From Marinibaculum pumilum (GTDB taxonomy: Bacteria > Pseudomonadota > Alphaproteobacteria > Ferrovibrionales > Ferrovibrionaceae), in the NCBI RefSeq assembly GCF_042646425.1, contig NZ_JBHRTR010000054.1, positions 372,001-436,000 of the forward strand: a stretch of 64,000 bases of DNA, read 5' to 3'. The notes beneath the pieces are model-generated. The model was not told the DNA's origin, ran no database searches, and was given only the letters and a program-made list of their open reading frames with translations. The position numbers and the translations under genes were made by a program. Below are positions 48,183 through 56,933 of the stretch, in pieces; the first letter of the stretch is position 1; each line of letters starts with the position of its first letter.

Positions 48183-49391
48183 ATGCAGGCAGCCGCACAG
48201 GAGAGCGAAGCGCCCGGGACGGCCGGCATGCCGGCCGCGAAGGCGGCAGCCTTGGTGCCCTGGCTGCGGGCGCAGGAGGAAGAGGTGGAGGCCGGCCGCC
48301 GGCTGACCGATGCGGTGGCCGCACGGCTGGCGGAAGCCGACCTGTTCCGCATCACCCAGCCGCCGCGCTTCGGCGGGCTCGGCCTGCCGCCGGCCGCCGC
48401 CTGGGAAGCGATATTCCAGGTCGCGCGCGGCTGTGCCTCTTCCGCCTGGGTCGCCGGCCTGGGCGCCGCCAACGTGCTGATGCTGGGCAAGTTCTCTGCG
48501 CAGGCGCAGGCGGATGTCTTCCTCTGCGGCCGGCCGGCCATCGTGCCGATGCTGACCGGCGGGGTCGGCCGCGACATTGTCGCGGAGCCGGTGCCCGGCG
48601 GCGTCACGCTGTCGGGCAGGTGGCGCTATGCCTCCGGCATCGACGTGGCCAGCTGGGTCGGCCTGCTGGTGCCGCTGCCGGGCAGCGCCGCGCCGGAGCC
48701 CCATGTCGTCCTGGTGCCGGCTGACGCCTTCGCCGTGGATCCCGACAGCTGGCATGTCCTGGGCATGCGCGGCACCGGCAGCCGGGACATCGTCCTGCCG
48801 CCGACCTTCGTGCCGGCGCATCGCTGGACCTCCTGGCCGCTGCTGCTGTCCGGCGCGAAACATCCCGACTGCCCGAACGACGAACCGGTCTACGACCATC
48901 CCCTGAACCCGGTCTTCGCCATGTCGGTCGCCGCCCCCGTGCTGGGTCTGGCGGCGGCGGTGGCGGAGACGTTCCGCGACAGCATCGCCGGCCGGGTCAG
49001 CGCCGGCACGAAGCGGCCGGCGCGGGAAGAGGCCAATGCCCAGGCGCAGCTCGCTGCCGGCACCGCCACGATGGATATCCTGACCCGCAGTCTGCTGGCC
49101 GATGCCGCGGAGCTGCAGGCGGCGATCGCCACCGGCCGGCCGCCGGGCCTGACGGCGCGCGGCGGCCTGCGCATGCGCAGCGCGATCGCCTGCCGCCTGG
49201 CGCTGGCGGAGGCGCAGCGGATGTTCGCGGCGCTCGGCGGCAGCCTGCTGCCCGCCGGCAGCCGCATCGAGCGGCAGTTCCGCGACCTGCACGCCATGAG
49301 CTCGCATTTCCTGCTGCAGCCCGACAGCATCGACGCGGCCTATGGCAGCCTGCTGCTGGGCCTGGACCTGCCGCCCGGCACGCGGCTGTAA
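48183..49391 (+). CDS. Flavin-dependent oxygenase with acyl-CoA dehydrogenase fold
   Basis: 402 residues. LTDAVAARLAEADLFRITQPPRFGG and FQVARGCASSAWVAGL mark the HsaA/pigment-hydroxylase branch of the acyl-CoA dehydrogenase fold. A central WHVLGMRGTGSRDIVLPPTFVPAHR beta domain and a C-terminal helical domain with SLLPAGSRIERQFRDLHAMSSHF follow. These are two-component FMNH2/FADH2-dependent monooxygenases acting on aromatic or heterocyclic compounds; the flavin reductase is not adjacent. The RidA-type gene starts 27 bases downstream and may deal with a reactive enamine/imine product. Confidence 0.8.
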   Translation: MQAAAQESEAPGTAGMPAAKAAALVPWLRAQEEEVEAGRRLTDAVAARLAEADLFRITQPPRFGGLGLPPAAAWEAIFQVARGCASSAWVAGLGAANVLMLGKFSAQAQADVFLCGRPAIVPMLTGGVGRDIVAEPVPGGVTLSGRWRYASGIDVASWVGLLVPLPGSAAPEPHVVLVPADAFAVDPDSWHVLGMRGTGSRDIVLPPTFVPAHRWTSWPLLLSGAKHPDCPNDEPVYDHPLNPVFAMSVAAPVLGLAAAVAETFRDSIAGRVSAGTKRPAREEANAQAQLAAGTATMDILTRSLLADAAELQAAIATGRPPGLTARGGLRMRSAIACRLALAEAQRMFAALGGSLLPAGSRIERQFRDLHAMSSHFLLQPDSIDAAYGSLLLGLDLPPGTRL

Positions 49392-49418
49392 CCGCACCTG
49401 ACCGATAGGGGGAGAGAG

Positions 49419-49838
49419 ATGACCAAACAGGCGATCAACCCGACCGACCCGATGTTCAACGCCGCCGACGGCAAATCGATCTTCGACAAGTTCGGCTATT
49501 CCGCCGCGGTGCGCGCCGGCGACTTCCTCTACGTCGCCGGCCAGATCGGCCCGAACCCGGACGGCTCCCTGCCCGACGATGACGCGACCCAGTTCCGCAA
49601 CGCCTTCGACCGGCTGAAACTGGTGCTGGAGGCGGCCGGCGCCTCGCTCGACGATATCGTCGAACTGGTCAGCTACCATGTCGGCCTGCAGAGCCACCTC
49701 GCCGACTTCGTGAAGGTGAAGGAGGCGTATATCAAGGCCCCCTTCCCGACCTGGACGATCCTGGAGATCGCCGGCCTGGCCCGCCCCGGCCTGGTGATCG
49801 AGATCAAGGCGGTGGCCTATGTCGGCGGTGGATCCTAG
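49419..49838 (+). CDS. RidA/YjgF-family protein
   Basis: 139 residues with a chorismate-mutase-like fold. YSAAVRAGDFLYVAGQIGPNPDG, then FRNAFDRLKLVLEAAGASLDDIVELVSYHV and a C-terminal VIEIKAVAYV are typical. The usual catalytic Arg position, within the PTWTILEIAGLARPGLVIEI stretch, reads as Ala-Arg-Pro, so deaminase activity is plausible. It is likely cotranscribed with the oxygenase. Its last four bases overlap the convergent RES gene. Confidence 0.87.
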   Translation: MTKQAINPTDPMFNAADGKSIFDKFGYSAAVRAGDFLYVAGQIGPNPDGSLPDDDATQFRNAFDRLKLVLEAAGASLDDIVELVSYHVGLQSHLADFVKVKEAYIKAPFPTWTILEIAGLARPGLVIEIKAVAYVGGGS

Positions 49839-50554
49839 TCCGGCCCCCCTTCAATCCTGAAGGTCGGACCATCCGGCAGTTCCCGTACCAGGTCCACGCT
49901 TTGTCCGTCCCAATGATAGGCGAAATGCCTGGCCGGGCGCGGAATGCCCACGACATCCGGCCAGAACGCGGCGACGCAGCTGCCGGCCGGCCATCTGACG
50001 CTCGGATAGACGACGCCGTCCGCCCCTTCGTCGCGAAGCCGGGCGCCCAGTGCCTGGGCCGGGGCATAGTCGTTCGGGTCAAGACAGACCGCAAAGACCG
50101 GATCGTCGCGGAGGTCATGCAGCTCGGCGTCGACCGGGCCGACGAGTTCGCGGAACTCCGAGGTCCAGCCGGCGTCCTGGCGCGTGGCCGCCATGAAGCG
50201 GCTGTGGTGGTGGATGGTCTCGAAGATCGCCACTTCGGGATGGCTGCCGGCGTAGTAGACGCCGCTGCGTCCATCGGAGAACCGGCTTGGCCGGTCGGGG
50301 GAGGCATGGACGAAGGGTGCCATCACCCAGGATGCGCCCGGGCCGGCAATCCGGCGTGCCGGTGGCACCAGGTCGAGCATGCCGACCGTTTCGGCGACAC
50401 GGGGATTGGTCTTCGCTTCCGCCGAGGCGATGGCCTCCCAGTCGGCCGGATCGGCGATATCCTCGAACAGCGCGATCGGTGGGAAGACCGCCCTGATGAT
50501 GCGCCAGGCGCGGGACCAGGAGATCCGCACCACCGCGGGGACGGCATCGGTCAC
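49835..50554 (-). CDS. RES-domain toxin
   Basis: 239 residues. The RES fold shows an Arg in VVRISWSRAW, GVYYAGSHPEVAIFETIHHHSRF with a Tyr/Glu pair, and a C-terminal RDEGADGVVYPSVRWPAGSCVAAFWPD carrying the Ser. RES proteins deplete NAD+ through NAD phosphorylase or glycohydrolase activity. The gene order antitoxin-toxin with a four-base overlap is standard for RES-Xre modules. The protein is longer than minimal RES toxins because of about 60 extra N-terminal residues. Confidence 0.83.
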   Translation of the reverse strand: MTDAVPAVVRISWSRAWRIIRAVFPPIALFEDIADPADWEAIASAEAKTNPRVAETVGMLDLVPPARRIAGPGASWVMAPFVHASPDRPSRFSDGRSGVYYAGSHPEVAIFETIHHHSRFMAATRQDAGWTSEFRELVGPVDAELHDLRDDPVFAVCLDPNDYAPAQALGARLRDEGADGVVYPSVRWPAGSCVAAFWPDVVGIPRPARHFAYHWDGQSVDLVRELPDGPTFRIEGGPD

Positions 50555-50967
50555 CAGCCGCCGCGCTCCGCATCCAGGTATCGCCGGACCCGCATGATAT
50601 CCGTCAGTTCGCCGCCCAGCATCACGTCCAGGGCCGCCCGGCCGCCATAGGCCGCGTTGGGCTGATGGACCCAGTCATAGGCGCGCCGGGGGTCCCGGAA
50701 GATGATCCTGAGGGCCTTGTGGATACCCATCAGGTTGGACAGGCGCGCCTTCAGGTCCCGCGACAGCCGGCCGACCTCGCCGGCCTTCCAGCGCGCGAAG
50801 GTCCGCTGGGAGATGCCGCCGAGAAGGATGCAGGCCTGCTCCTCCGTCAGCCGCCAGCGCCGGAACAGGTTGACCGCCGCCCGCGCCATCGCCGCGCCTT
50901 CGACATCCGTGATCGGCCCGTCGTCCGGGCTGGCCCTGGTTCCTTCGACCTGCCGCAATTCCGACAT
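50551..50967 (-). CDS. MbcA/ParS/Xre-type antitoxin
   Basis: 138 residues. An Xre-like helical domain (LFRRWRLTEEQACILLGGISQRTFARWKAG) is followed by the MbcA/ParS toxin-binding domain (NLMGIHKALRIIFRDPRRAYDWVHQPNAAYGGRAALDVML). This is the standard partner of RES toxins. It binds and neutralises the toxin and represses its own promoter. A TTG six codons upstream is an alternative start. The stop overlaps the RES start (ATGA). Confidence 0.85.
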   Translation of the reverse strand: MSELRQVEGTRASPDDGPITDVEGAAMARAAVNLFRRWRLTEEQACILLGGISQRTFARWKAGEVGRLSRDLKARLSNLMGIHKALRIIFRDPRRAYDWVHQPNAAYGGRAALDVMLGGELTDIMRVRRYLDAERGGW

Positions 50968-51072
50968 CCGGAAACGCTCCGCCAATTGGCATCAAAGTTC
51001 AATATAATGCCGTATGGCGAATTGCACCAGGATGATCGAGCGCCGGTCCGGATGCTGTCCAAGGCGCCCCCT

Positions 51073-52284
51073 CTACCGTCCCCAACGCCACAGGCTCCAC
51101 GCCGACAGGACGAGCGCGGCGCCGGACAGCAGCGCGGCGACGGTGACATTGGCCGTCCAGCCGCCCAGGTCGTAGGCGAAGGTGGAGAGCCAGCTGGCGA
51201 TGCCGCCGCCGGCGAACATCAGCACGACATAGACCGTCATCAGCCGGGTGCGGATCTCCGGCGCCAGGCCGAGGATCGTCATCCGACCGGAGACGTCGGT
51301 GATCGGGCCGGAGATCCCCATCAGCACCGCCGGCACGGCCATCCACCAGACCGCGTCGCCGGCGGCGGCGAAGCTGCCGATGGCGACCATCTGCAGGCAG
51401 AGGAAGAGGGTCCGTGCCCGGCGCGCGCCGATCCGGTCGGCCAGGCGGCCGAGCGACGGCGTCGTCAGCAGGCCGACGCCGGACAGGATGGCGAGATAGC
51501 TGACCACGTCCGCTCCATGGCCCAGCCGCGGGCTGGTCAGGTGCAGGCCAAGCGCCAGCCAAAGCGCCAGGAAGACGCCGAAGCTGAGGCCCTGGATCGC
51601 GCCCGAGAGCAGCGCCTCCGGATGGCGCCGCACGATCGGGCCGATCGACAGCAGGAGGTTCAGATAGCCCAGCCGTTCCCTGACCCCGCCTTCGCCCGCC
51701 GGCGATCGCTCGCCGCGTTCCATCAGCCGCGGCAGGCCGATCGCGCAAAGCAGCAGCAGCCCGGTCGCGACGAAGAAGATGCTGCGCCAGCCGAACGCCT
51801 CGGCCATCGGCCCGGCGATGCCGCGCCCGAACAGCACCCCGGCGACAACCCCGGTGGTGAGCCAGGCCGTGGCCTGGCCGAGGCGCCGCTTCTCCACCCG
51901 CTTGGAGACATAGGCCGGCATCAGGTAGGGCGCGAGGGTGGCGAAGCCGAGCAGGGTGGAGCCGAGCAGCAGCATCGGGAAGCTCTCGGCCAGTGCCATG
52001 ATCAAGGTGGCCAGAGCCTGCACGGAAATCGCCGCCGTCACCATGGTGCGGTTGCTGAAGCGGTCGCCCAGCGGCAGCAGCAGCAGGATGCCCAGCGCCA
52101 GCGCCACCTGGTTCAGCGCCGGCACCAGGCCGATGGTCGCGGCGTCGACCTGCAGGTCGCGCACCACCAGGCCGATGATCGGGTGGAAGTAGTAGGCATT
52201 GGCCGCCACAACCGCGACCGCGACCGCATAGAGCGGCAGGCGCCCCGGTGGAAGGTCCTGGGGCAGTCCCTGCCCGGTGGCCAC
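51073..52284 (-). CDS. MFS transporter
   Basis: 403 residues, 12 predicted membrane segments. The cytoplasmic loop 2-3 motif is present in degenerate form (PLGDRFSNRTMV), with its counterpart LGRLADRIGARRART between helices 8 and 9. It looks like a drug/metabolite exporter of the DHA1 type. It lies 17 bases downstream of the TetR-family regulator gene and is likely cotranscribed and repressed by it. Confidence 0.85.
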   Translation of the reverse strand: MATGQGLPQDLPPGRLPLYAVAVAVVAANAYYFHPIIGLVVRDLQVDAATIGLVPALNQVALALGILLLLPLGDRFSNRTMVTAAISVQALATLIMALAESFPMLLLGSTLLGFATLAPYLMPAYVSKRVEKRRLGQATAWLTTGVVAGVLFGRGIAGPMAEAFGWRSIFFVATGLLLLCAIGLPRLMERGERSPAGEGGVRERLGYLNLLLSIGPIVRRHPEALLSGAIQGLSFGVFLALWLALGLHLTSPRLGHGADVVSYLAILSGVGLLTTPSLGRLADRIGARRARTLFLCLQMVAIGSFAAAGDAVWWMAVPAVLMGISGPITDVSGRMTILGLAPEIRTRLMTVYVVLMFAGGGIASWLSTFAYDLGGWTANVTVAALLSGAALVLSAWSLWRWGR

Positions 52285-52301
52285 GCCACCGTCCCGCGCG
52301 G

Positions 52302-53063
52302 TCAGGATCGCGTCTCCCGCTCCGCAATCCCGTCCACCGGGCCATCCACCGGCGCCGCGACGAAGCCGGCGGCCAGGAACGGGATCGCGTAGGTCAGCGC
52401 CTCGTCGACCCGGCTCATCTCGAAGCCGCTGTCGGTCAGGCGTTCCAGGCGTCCGGTATCGGCCAGGATGTAGAGCATCGCGCCATAGATGCAGGTCAGC
52501 CGCCAGAAGAACTCGCGTTCCGTCAGCCGCGGGCCGACCCTGGACAGGGTGGCGATGAAGGACAGGGCCGCCTCGCGATAGATCTCGTGCAGGATCTCCC
52601 GCACCTCCGGCAGCGGGCTCGACGACATCCGGCCCATGATCCGGCGATAGGCCTCGCCGCCCTCTTCCAGATGGCCGCCGCGCAGGGTCGGTTCGATGAA
52701 CGCCGCCACCACGGCCGCGGCCGCGCCCGGCTGTCCCTCGCCGGTCTCGCCGCGATCGATGGCGGCGTTGCAGGCGGCCAGGCGGCGCATGCGCTCGGCA
52801 TTGATCGGCGCGGCGCGGCGGCCGAACACCTCCCGCAGCAGGTTCAGCTTCGATCCGAAATAGTAGTTCACCGCGGCCAGGTTCACCCCCGCCGCCGCCG
52901 TGATCTGCCGCAGGGAGACGCCGGTATAGCCCTCCTCGGCGAAACAGGATTCCGCGATATCCAGGATCCGGTCGCGGACGCCGGCGCCCATCTCGGCCGC
53001 GTCGCCCGTCCCGCCGCCGGCAGCATCCTGCCGCGACAGCCCCGCCATCCTCGCCTCGCTCAC
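52302..53063 (-). CDS. TetR-family regulator
   Basis: 253 residues. The N-terminal HTH is DRILDIAESCFAEEGYTGVSLRQITAAAGVNLAAVNYYFGSK, a textbook TetR motif; the ligand domain (about 75-225) is of the CerR/TetR_C_33-like size. GTG is chosen because GGGAGG lies six bases upstream; an ATG five codons later has none. It is divergent from the cupin-TRAP operon and upstream of the MFS gene, so it may control both. AAAC-N4-GTTT in the 154-base divergent gap is a possible operator half-site. Confidence 0.85.
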   Translation of the reverse strand: MSEARMAGLSRQDAAGGGTGDAAEMGAGVRDRILDIAESCFAEEGYTGVSLRQITAAAGVNLAAVNYYFGSKLNLLREVFGRRAAPINAERMRRLAACNAAIDRGETGEGQPGAAAAVVAAFIEPTLRGGHLEEGGEAYRRIMGRMSSSPLPEVREILHEIYREAALSFIATLSRVGPRLTEREFFWRLTCIYGAMLYILADTGRLERLTDSGFEMSRVDEALTYAIPFLAAGFVAAPVDGPVDGIAERETRS

Positions 53064-53217
53064 GGCGCGCCTCCCGTTGGATGGCCCGAGGTTAAACGAA
53101 CACATGATTGAAACAAGCGTTTGACTCCTGCCGCAGGGCGCCGCTAGCGTCGGGAGAATACCATGGTGCGGCCTTCGGGCCGGCACCAGCAACGAAAGAG
53201 GGAGGAAGCCGACCGGC

Positions 53218-53778
53218 ATGCCCAGTTCCGTGCGCAGGATCGTCACCGGCCATGACGAGCAGGGACGCTCGATCTTCGTCTCCGACGAGAGTATCGGCCC
53301 CGACACCACACCGGACCGCGAGAATGTCTTCGTTCCGCCGGGCAATCCGCTGACCTGCCTGATCGACCTGTGGCGGATGGCGGCAGTGCCGGGCCGCTTC
53401 GACGGCGACACCGACACCGCGACCGGCCCGGTGAAGCTTGTACCGCCGGCCGGGCTGTTCTTCCGCACCGTGGAGGTGCCGCCGGACAGCCAGCGCAACT
53501 TCGACGCCATGAAGGACTATTTCTCCGGCATGGGTGCGGGCGAGAACCTGGACAAGGCCTCCAGCCGCCACGGCGCCATGCACAAGACCGACACGGTCGA
53601 CTTCGCGATCATCCTGAAGGGCGAGGTCCACCTGGTGCTGGACGAGGGCGAGCAGCACCTGAAGGCCGGCGACGTGGTGATCCAGCGCGGCACCAACCAT
53701 GCCTGGAGCAACCGAACCGAGGAACCCTGCATCTTCGCCTGCGTGCTGATCGCAGCGGACGGCAATCGCGGTAGCTGA
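53218..53778 (+). CDS. Cupin-domain protein
   Basis: 186 residues. A single C-terminal cupin barrel: motif 1 runs HKTDTVDFAIILKGEVHLVLDEGE, motif 2 GDVVIQRGTNHAWSNRTEEP. The metal-binding His of motif 1 is at HKTDTVD. Homologues are often annotated as cupins of unknown function in catabolic operons. First gene of a TRAP-transporter operon divergent from TetR, so probably a small-molecule-processing or sensing step in the same pathway. Confidence 0.85.
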   Translation: MPSSVRRIVTGHDEQGRSIFVSDESIGPDTTPDRENVFVPPGNPLTCLIDLWRMAAVPGRFDGDTDTATGPVKLVPPAGLFFRTVEVPPDSQRNFDAMKDYFSGMGAGENLDKASSRHGAMHKTDTVDFAIILKGEVHLVLDEGEQHLKAGDVVIQRGTNHAWSNRTEEPCIFACVLIAADGNRGS

Positions 53779-53839
53779 GCCGCATCTTTCCGCAGCGCCG
53801 ACAGCCAATCCGAACACCGACCCTGGGGAGGGAGAGACC

Positions 53840-54853
53840 ATGCTGAAATCCTGCCTGACCGCCGCCGCCGTGCTGATGCTCGGCGGCCAGCTGGCCACCG
53901 CCGCCGCCGCGGACGACCCGCTGCAGCTGAAGTTCGCCGTCTTCACGCCGGAGAAGGAGATCACCTACCAGACCATCATGAAGCCCTGGGCCGAAAAGGT
54001 GATGGCCGACACGAACGGGGCGGTGGAGATCAAGATGTTCCCCGGCGGCACCCTGGGCCGCGACGGGTCGAAGCAGCTGAAGATGCTGAAGGACGGGGTG
54101 GCGGACATCGCCTTCATCATCCCCGCCTACAATCCGGGCCTGTTCCCCGACAACGAGATCACCGAGCTGCCGAACCTGATCCACGACGCCACCGAGGGCT
54201 CGGTCGCCTTCTGGCGGCTCTACGACAAGGGGATGCTGCGCGGCTACGAGGACCTGGAGGTCTTCGCCCTGGTCACCACCTCGCCCTACCTGATGCACGG
54301 CACCTTCGAGATGGATTCCGTCGACGACCTGGAGGGCCACAAGATCCGCGCCGCCGGCAAGCTGGAACAGGCCTGCCTGACCGCGCTGGGCGCGGTACCG
54401 GTCGGCATGCCGATCTCCAAGATCCCGGAGAGCCTGAGCCGCGGCGTGATCGACGCCACGCCGATGCACTATGCCGCGCTGCACGCCTTCGGCGTGGCGG
54501 GCGCTACCGACCATCACTACGAGAACCGGCTGGGCGCCCTGCCCTTCGGCTTCGTGATGACCAAGGCGCGCTTCGCCGAACTGCCGCCCGCGGTGCAGAA
54601 GGCGATGACAGAGAATGGCGGCGAGGTACTGTCGAAGGCCTTCGGCGCGGCGATGGACGCGGAGAATGCGCGCCTGCGGAAGGAGACCCTGGCCGATCCC
54701 GACCAGACCGTCGTCGAGCCCAGCGCCGAAGATGTCGCCGCCTGGGACGCCAAGGTGAAGCCCTGCATCGACGACTGGACCGCCGGCCACGAGAAGGGCA
54801 CGGAGCTGCTGGACGCGATGCAGTCCGAGCTGGCTGCGATCCGCAAGGAGTAG
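53840..54853 (+). CDS. TRAP transporter solute-binding protein (DctP family)
   Basis: 337 residues with a signal peptide (AAAVLMLGGQLATAAAADD). DctP-type features are KEITYQTIMKPWAEKVM, VEIKMFPGGTLGRDGSKQLKMLKDGVADIAFI and KIRAAGKLEQACLTALGAVPVGMPISKIPESLSRGVIDA, where the conserved Arg pairs with a carboxylate ligand. The substrate is probably an organic acid; no more can be said. A 224-base gap containing a dispersed palindromic repeat separates it from the permease genes. Confidence 0.9.
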   Translation: MLKSCLTAAAVLMLGGQLATAAAADDPLQLKFAVFTPEKEITYQTIMKPWAEKVMADTNGAVEIKMFPGGTLGRDGSKQLKMLKDGVADIAFIIPAYNPGLFPDNEITELPNLIHDATEGSVAFWRLYDKGMLRGYEDLEVFALVTTSPYLMHGTFEMDSVDDLEGHKIRAAGKLEQACLTALGAVPVGMPISKIPESLSRGVIDATPMHYAALHAFGVAGATDHHYENRLGALPFGFVMTKARFAELPPAVQKAMTENGGEVLSKAFGAAMDAENARLRKETLADPDQTVVEPSAEDVAAWDAKVKPCIDDWTAGHEKGTELLDAMQSELAAIRKE

Positions 54854-54914
54854 CGGTTGGCGTTTCGCGACATGGACCGCACCTCCTGCCTCAACCTTGC
54901 TGTCTCCACCAAAG

Positions 54915-55030
54915 CTGCCGTCATCCTCGGGCTTGACCCGAGGATCGTGACGGAACGGCGACGCTGCGATTCGGTGCCGCGTCGCCGCCCGTTGACCGGT
55001 CCCCGGGTCAGGCCCGGGGACGACGGCGGG
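54915..55030. repeat. Composite palindromic repeat, host copy
   Basis: ATCCTCGGG-CTTGA-CCCGAGGAT (54923-54945), then CGTGACGGAACGGCGA, then GTCCCCGGG-TCAGG-CCCGGGGAC (54999-55021). It fills the gap between the TRAP binding-protein and small-permease genes. The prophage copy has the same blocks with the two palindromes exchanged. Strong hairpins here could end or stabilise the upstream mRNA. Confidence 0.85.
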
Positions 55031-55077
55031 GTGCGCGGCGCGGCGCGGTCCCTTTCTGAATTGCACATTGCCCCATC

Positions 55078-55608
55078 ATGATGCGCCCGGAGACATGGGC
55101 CGTCGCCGGCACCCGCGCGGTGGCGCTGCTGGGCCTGGCCGGCCTGCTCGCCATCGCGCTGGTAACGGTGGCCGATGTGCTGGCGCGCTGGCTGTTCTCC
55201 GCCCCCTTCGCCGGGGTCTACGACCTGTCCGGCCTGTTCATCGCCGTGGCGCTGGCCGCCTGCTTCCCCGCCGCCCTGGCGCAGCGGCGCAACATCCGGG
55301 TGACCTTCTTCGCCGACCTGGCCGGCGGCACCTTGAGCCGGATCTTCGACGCCCTGGCCAGCCTGGCCACCCTGGTCTTCTTCGTGCTGCTGGTCTGGCA
55401 GCTCTTCGTCTATTCCGGCGAGCTGCTGGAAAGCGGGCAGACCACCTTCGTGCTGGAGCTGGAGGTCGCCCCCTGGTGGGTCGCTGCGACGGTGCTGTTC
55501 GCGCTCTGCCTGCCGGTGCAGGCGCTGGTCGTCCTGGTCGACGTCATGGCGATCGGCCGGCCGGAACTGTCGCGCTACGCCGAGGCCGACAGCGGCGGGG
55601 CGGCCTGA
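55078..55608 (+). CDS. TRAP transporter small permease (DctQ family)
   Basis: 176 residues, four membrane helices (LLGLAGLLAIALVTVADVLARW, GLFIAVALAACFPAALA, LATLVFFVLLVWQLFV, VAATVLFALCLPVQALVVLV) with the typical ADVLARWLF and QRRNIRVTFF motifs. It joins the large permease through a three-base gap. Confidence 0.9.
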   Translation: MMRPETWAVAGTRAVALLGLAGLLAIALVTVADVLARWLFSAPFAGVYDLSGLFIAVALAACFPAALAQRRNIRVTFFADLAGGTLSRIFDALASLATLVFFVLLVWQLFVYSGELLESGQTTFVLELEVAPWWVAATVLFALCLPVQALVVLVDVMAIGRPELSRYAEADSGGAA

Positions 55609-55611
55609 ACC

Positions 55612-56910
55612 ATGGATGAAATCTGGCTCGCCGCCGCCGGCGTCGGCGGCATGTTCGCCCTGATCCTGATGAAGGTGCCGATCGGCGTCGCCATGGCGCT
55701 GGCCGGCTTCGTCGGCTTCGGCCTGCTGGGCGGCTGGGGCGCCGCCCTGTCGATCCTGGTGTCGGAGCCGGCCGGCATCCTGGAGAGCTTCGAGCTCGCC
55801 GTGATCCCGCTCTTCCTGCTGATGGGCAGTTTCGCCACCGCCGGCGGCCTGTCGGCGGACATCTACCGCCTGGCCTATGCCTTTCTGGGCAACCGCCGCG
55901 GCGGCCTGGCGATGGCGACGATCGGCGGCTGCGCGGTGTTCGGCGCGGTCTGCGGCTCCTCTCCCGCCACCGCCGCCACCTTCGGCCGGGTCGCCCTGCC
56001 GGAGATGCGGGCCCGCGGCTATGCCGCCTCCTTCGCGTCGGGCTGCATCGCCGCCGGCGGCACCCTCGGCGCCCTGGTGCCGCCGTCGATCATCATGGTG
56101 GTCTATGCCGTGCTGGCGCGGGAGGCGATCCTGGACATCTTCGTCGCCGCGCTGGTGCCGGCGGCGATCGCCATCGCCCTGCACCTCGCCACCATCGCGA
56201 TCTATGTCCGCATCAACCCGCAGGCCGGGCCGGCGGGGGAGCGCTTCTCCTGGGCGGAGCGTTTCACGGTGCTGCGCCAGAGCTGGGCGGTGATCCTGCT
56301 GCTGCTGGTGGTGATCGGCGGCATCTATGGCGGCGTCTTCACCGTGAACGAGGCGGCCGCCGTCGGCGCCGCCTTCGCCTTCCTGGTGGCGCTGCTGCGC
56401 GGTCGGCTGGGCTGGCGCGGCTTCTTTGGCGCGCTGGAGGAAACGGCGTCCAACACCGCGATGATCTACCTGATCATCTTCGGCGCCTCGATCTTCTCCT
56501 ACTTCTTCACCGTCAGCGGCGCGCCGGAGGCGATGGTCCGCTCGGTGGAGGGGCTCGACATGCCGCCGCTGGTGGTGATCTTCGCCCTGCTGGGCATCTA
56601 CCTGGTGCTGGGCTCCATCTTCGAGACCGTCTCGGCGATGCTGATCACCCTGCCCTTCGTGCTGCCGCTGGTCACCGGGCTGGGCTACGATCCGATCTGG
56701 TGGGCGGTGATCAATGTGGTGGTGATCGAGCTGGGCATGATCACCCCGCCGATCGGCCTCAACGTCTTCGTGCTGCGCGGTGTGGCCGGCGACGTGCCCC
56801 TGGGGCAGATCTATCGCGGCGTCATGCCGTTCGTCGCCGCCGACCTGGTCCGCCTCGTCATCCTCACCCTGTTCCCGGTGCTGAGCCTGGGCCTGCTGGC
56901 CTGGCTCTGA
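55612..56910 (+). CDS. TRAP transporter large permease (DctM family)
   Basis: 432 residues, about 12 membrane segments. DctM landmarks are LIPLFLLMGSFATAGGLSADIYRLAYAFLG, GGCAVFGAVCGSSPATAATFGRVALPEM and YDPIWWAVINVVVIELGMITPPIGLNVFVL. It is the sodium-coupled transport subunit partnering DctP and DctQ for uptake of the operon substrate. Confidence 0.93.
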   Translation: MDEIWLAAAGVGGMFALILMKVPIGVAMALAGFVGFGLLGGWGAALSILVSEPAGILESFELAVIPLFLLMGSFATAGGLSADIYRLAYAFLGNRRGGLAMATIGGCAVFGAVCGSSPATAATFGRVALPEMRARGYAASFASGCIAAGGTLGALVPPSIIMVVYAVLAREAILDIFVAALVPAAIAIALHLATIAIYVRINPQAGPAGERFSWAERFTVLRQSWAVILLLLVVIGGIYGGVFTVNEAAAVGAAFAFLVALLRGRLGWRGFFGALEETASNTAMIYLIIFGASIFSYFFTVSGAPEAMVRSVEGLDMPPLVVIFALLGIYLVLGSIFETVSAMLITLPFVLPLVTGLGYDPIWWAVINVVVIELGMITPPIGLNVFVLRGVAGDVPLGQIYRGVMPFVAADLVRLVILTLFPVLSLGLLAWL

Positions 56911-56933
56911 CACCTGCTGAAAGGAGCGTTCCC

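Noticed and set aside
46533..49697. A 1054-codon minus-strand open frame
   Set aside because: It runs antisense through the oxygenase and RidA genes and out of frame with the Crp/Fnr gene; composition is that of a shadow frame.
54517..56913. A 798-codon minus-strand frame over the TRAP genes
   Set aside because: His/Gln/Asp-rich shadow of the three TRAP genes on the other strand.
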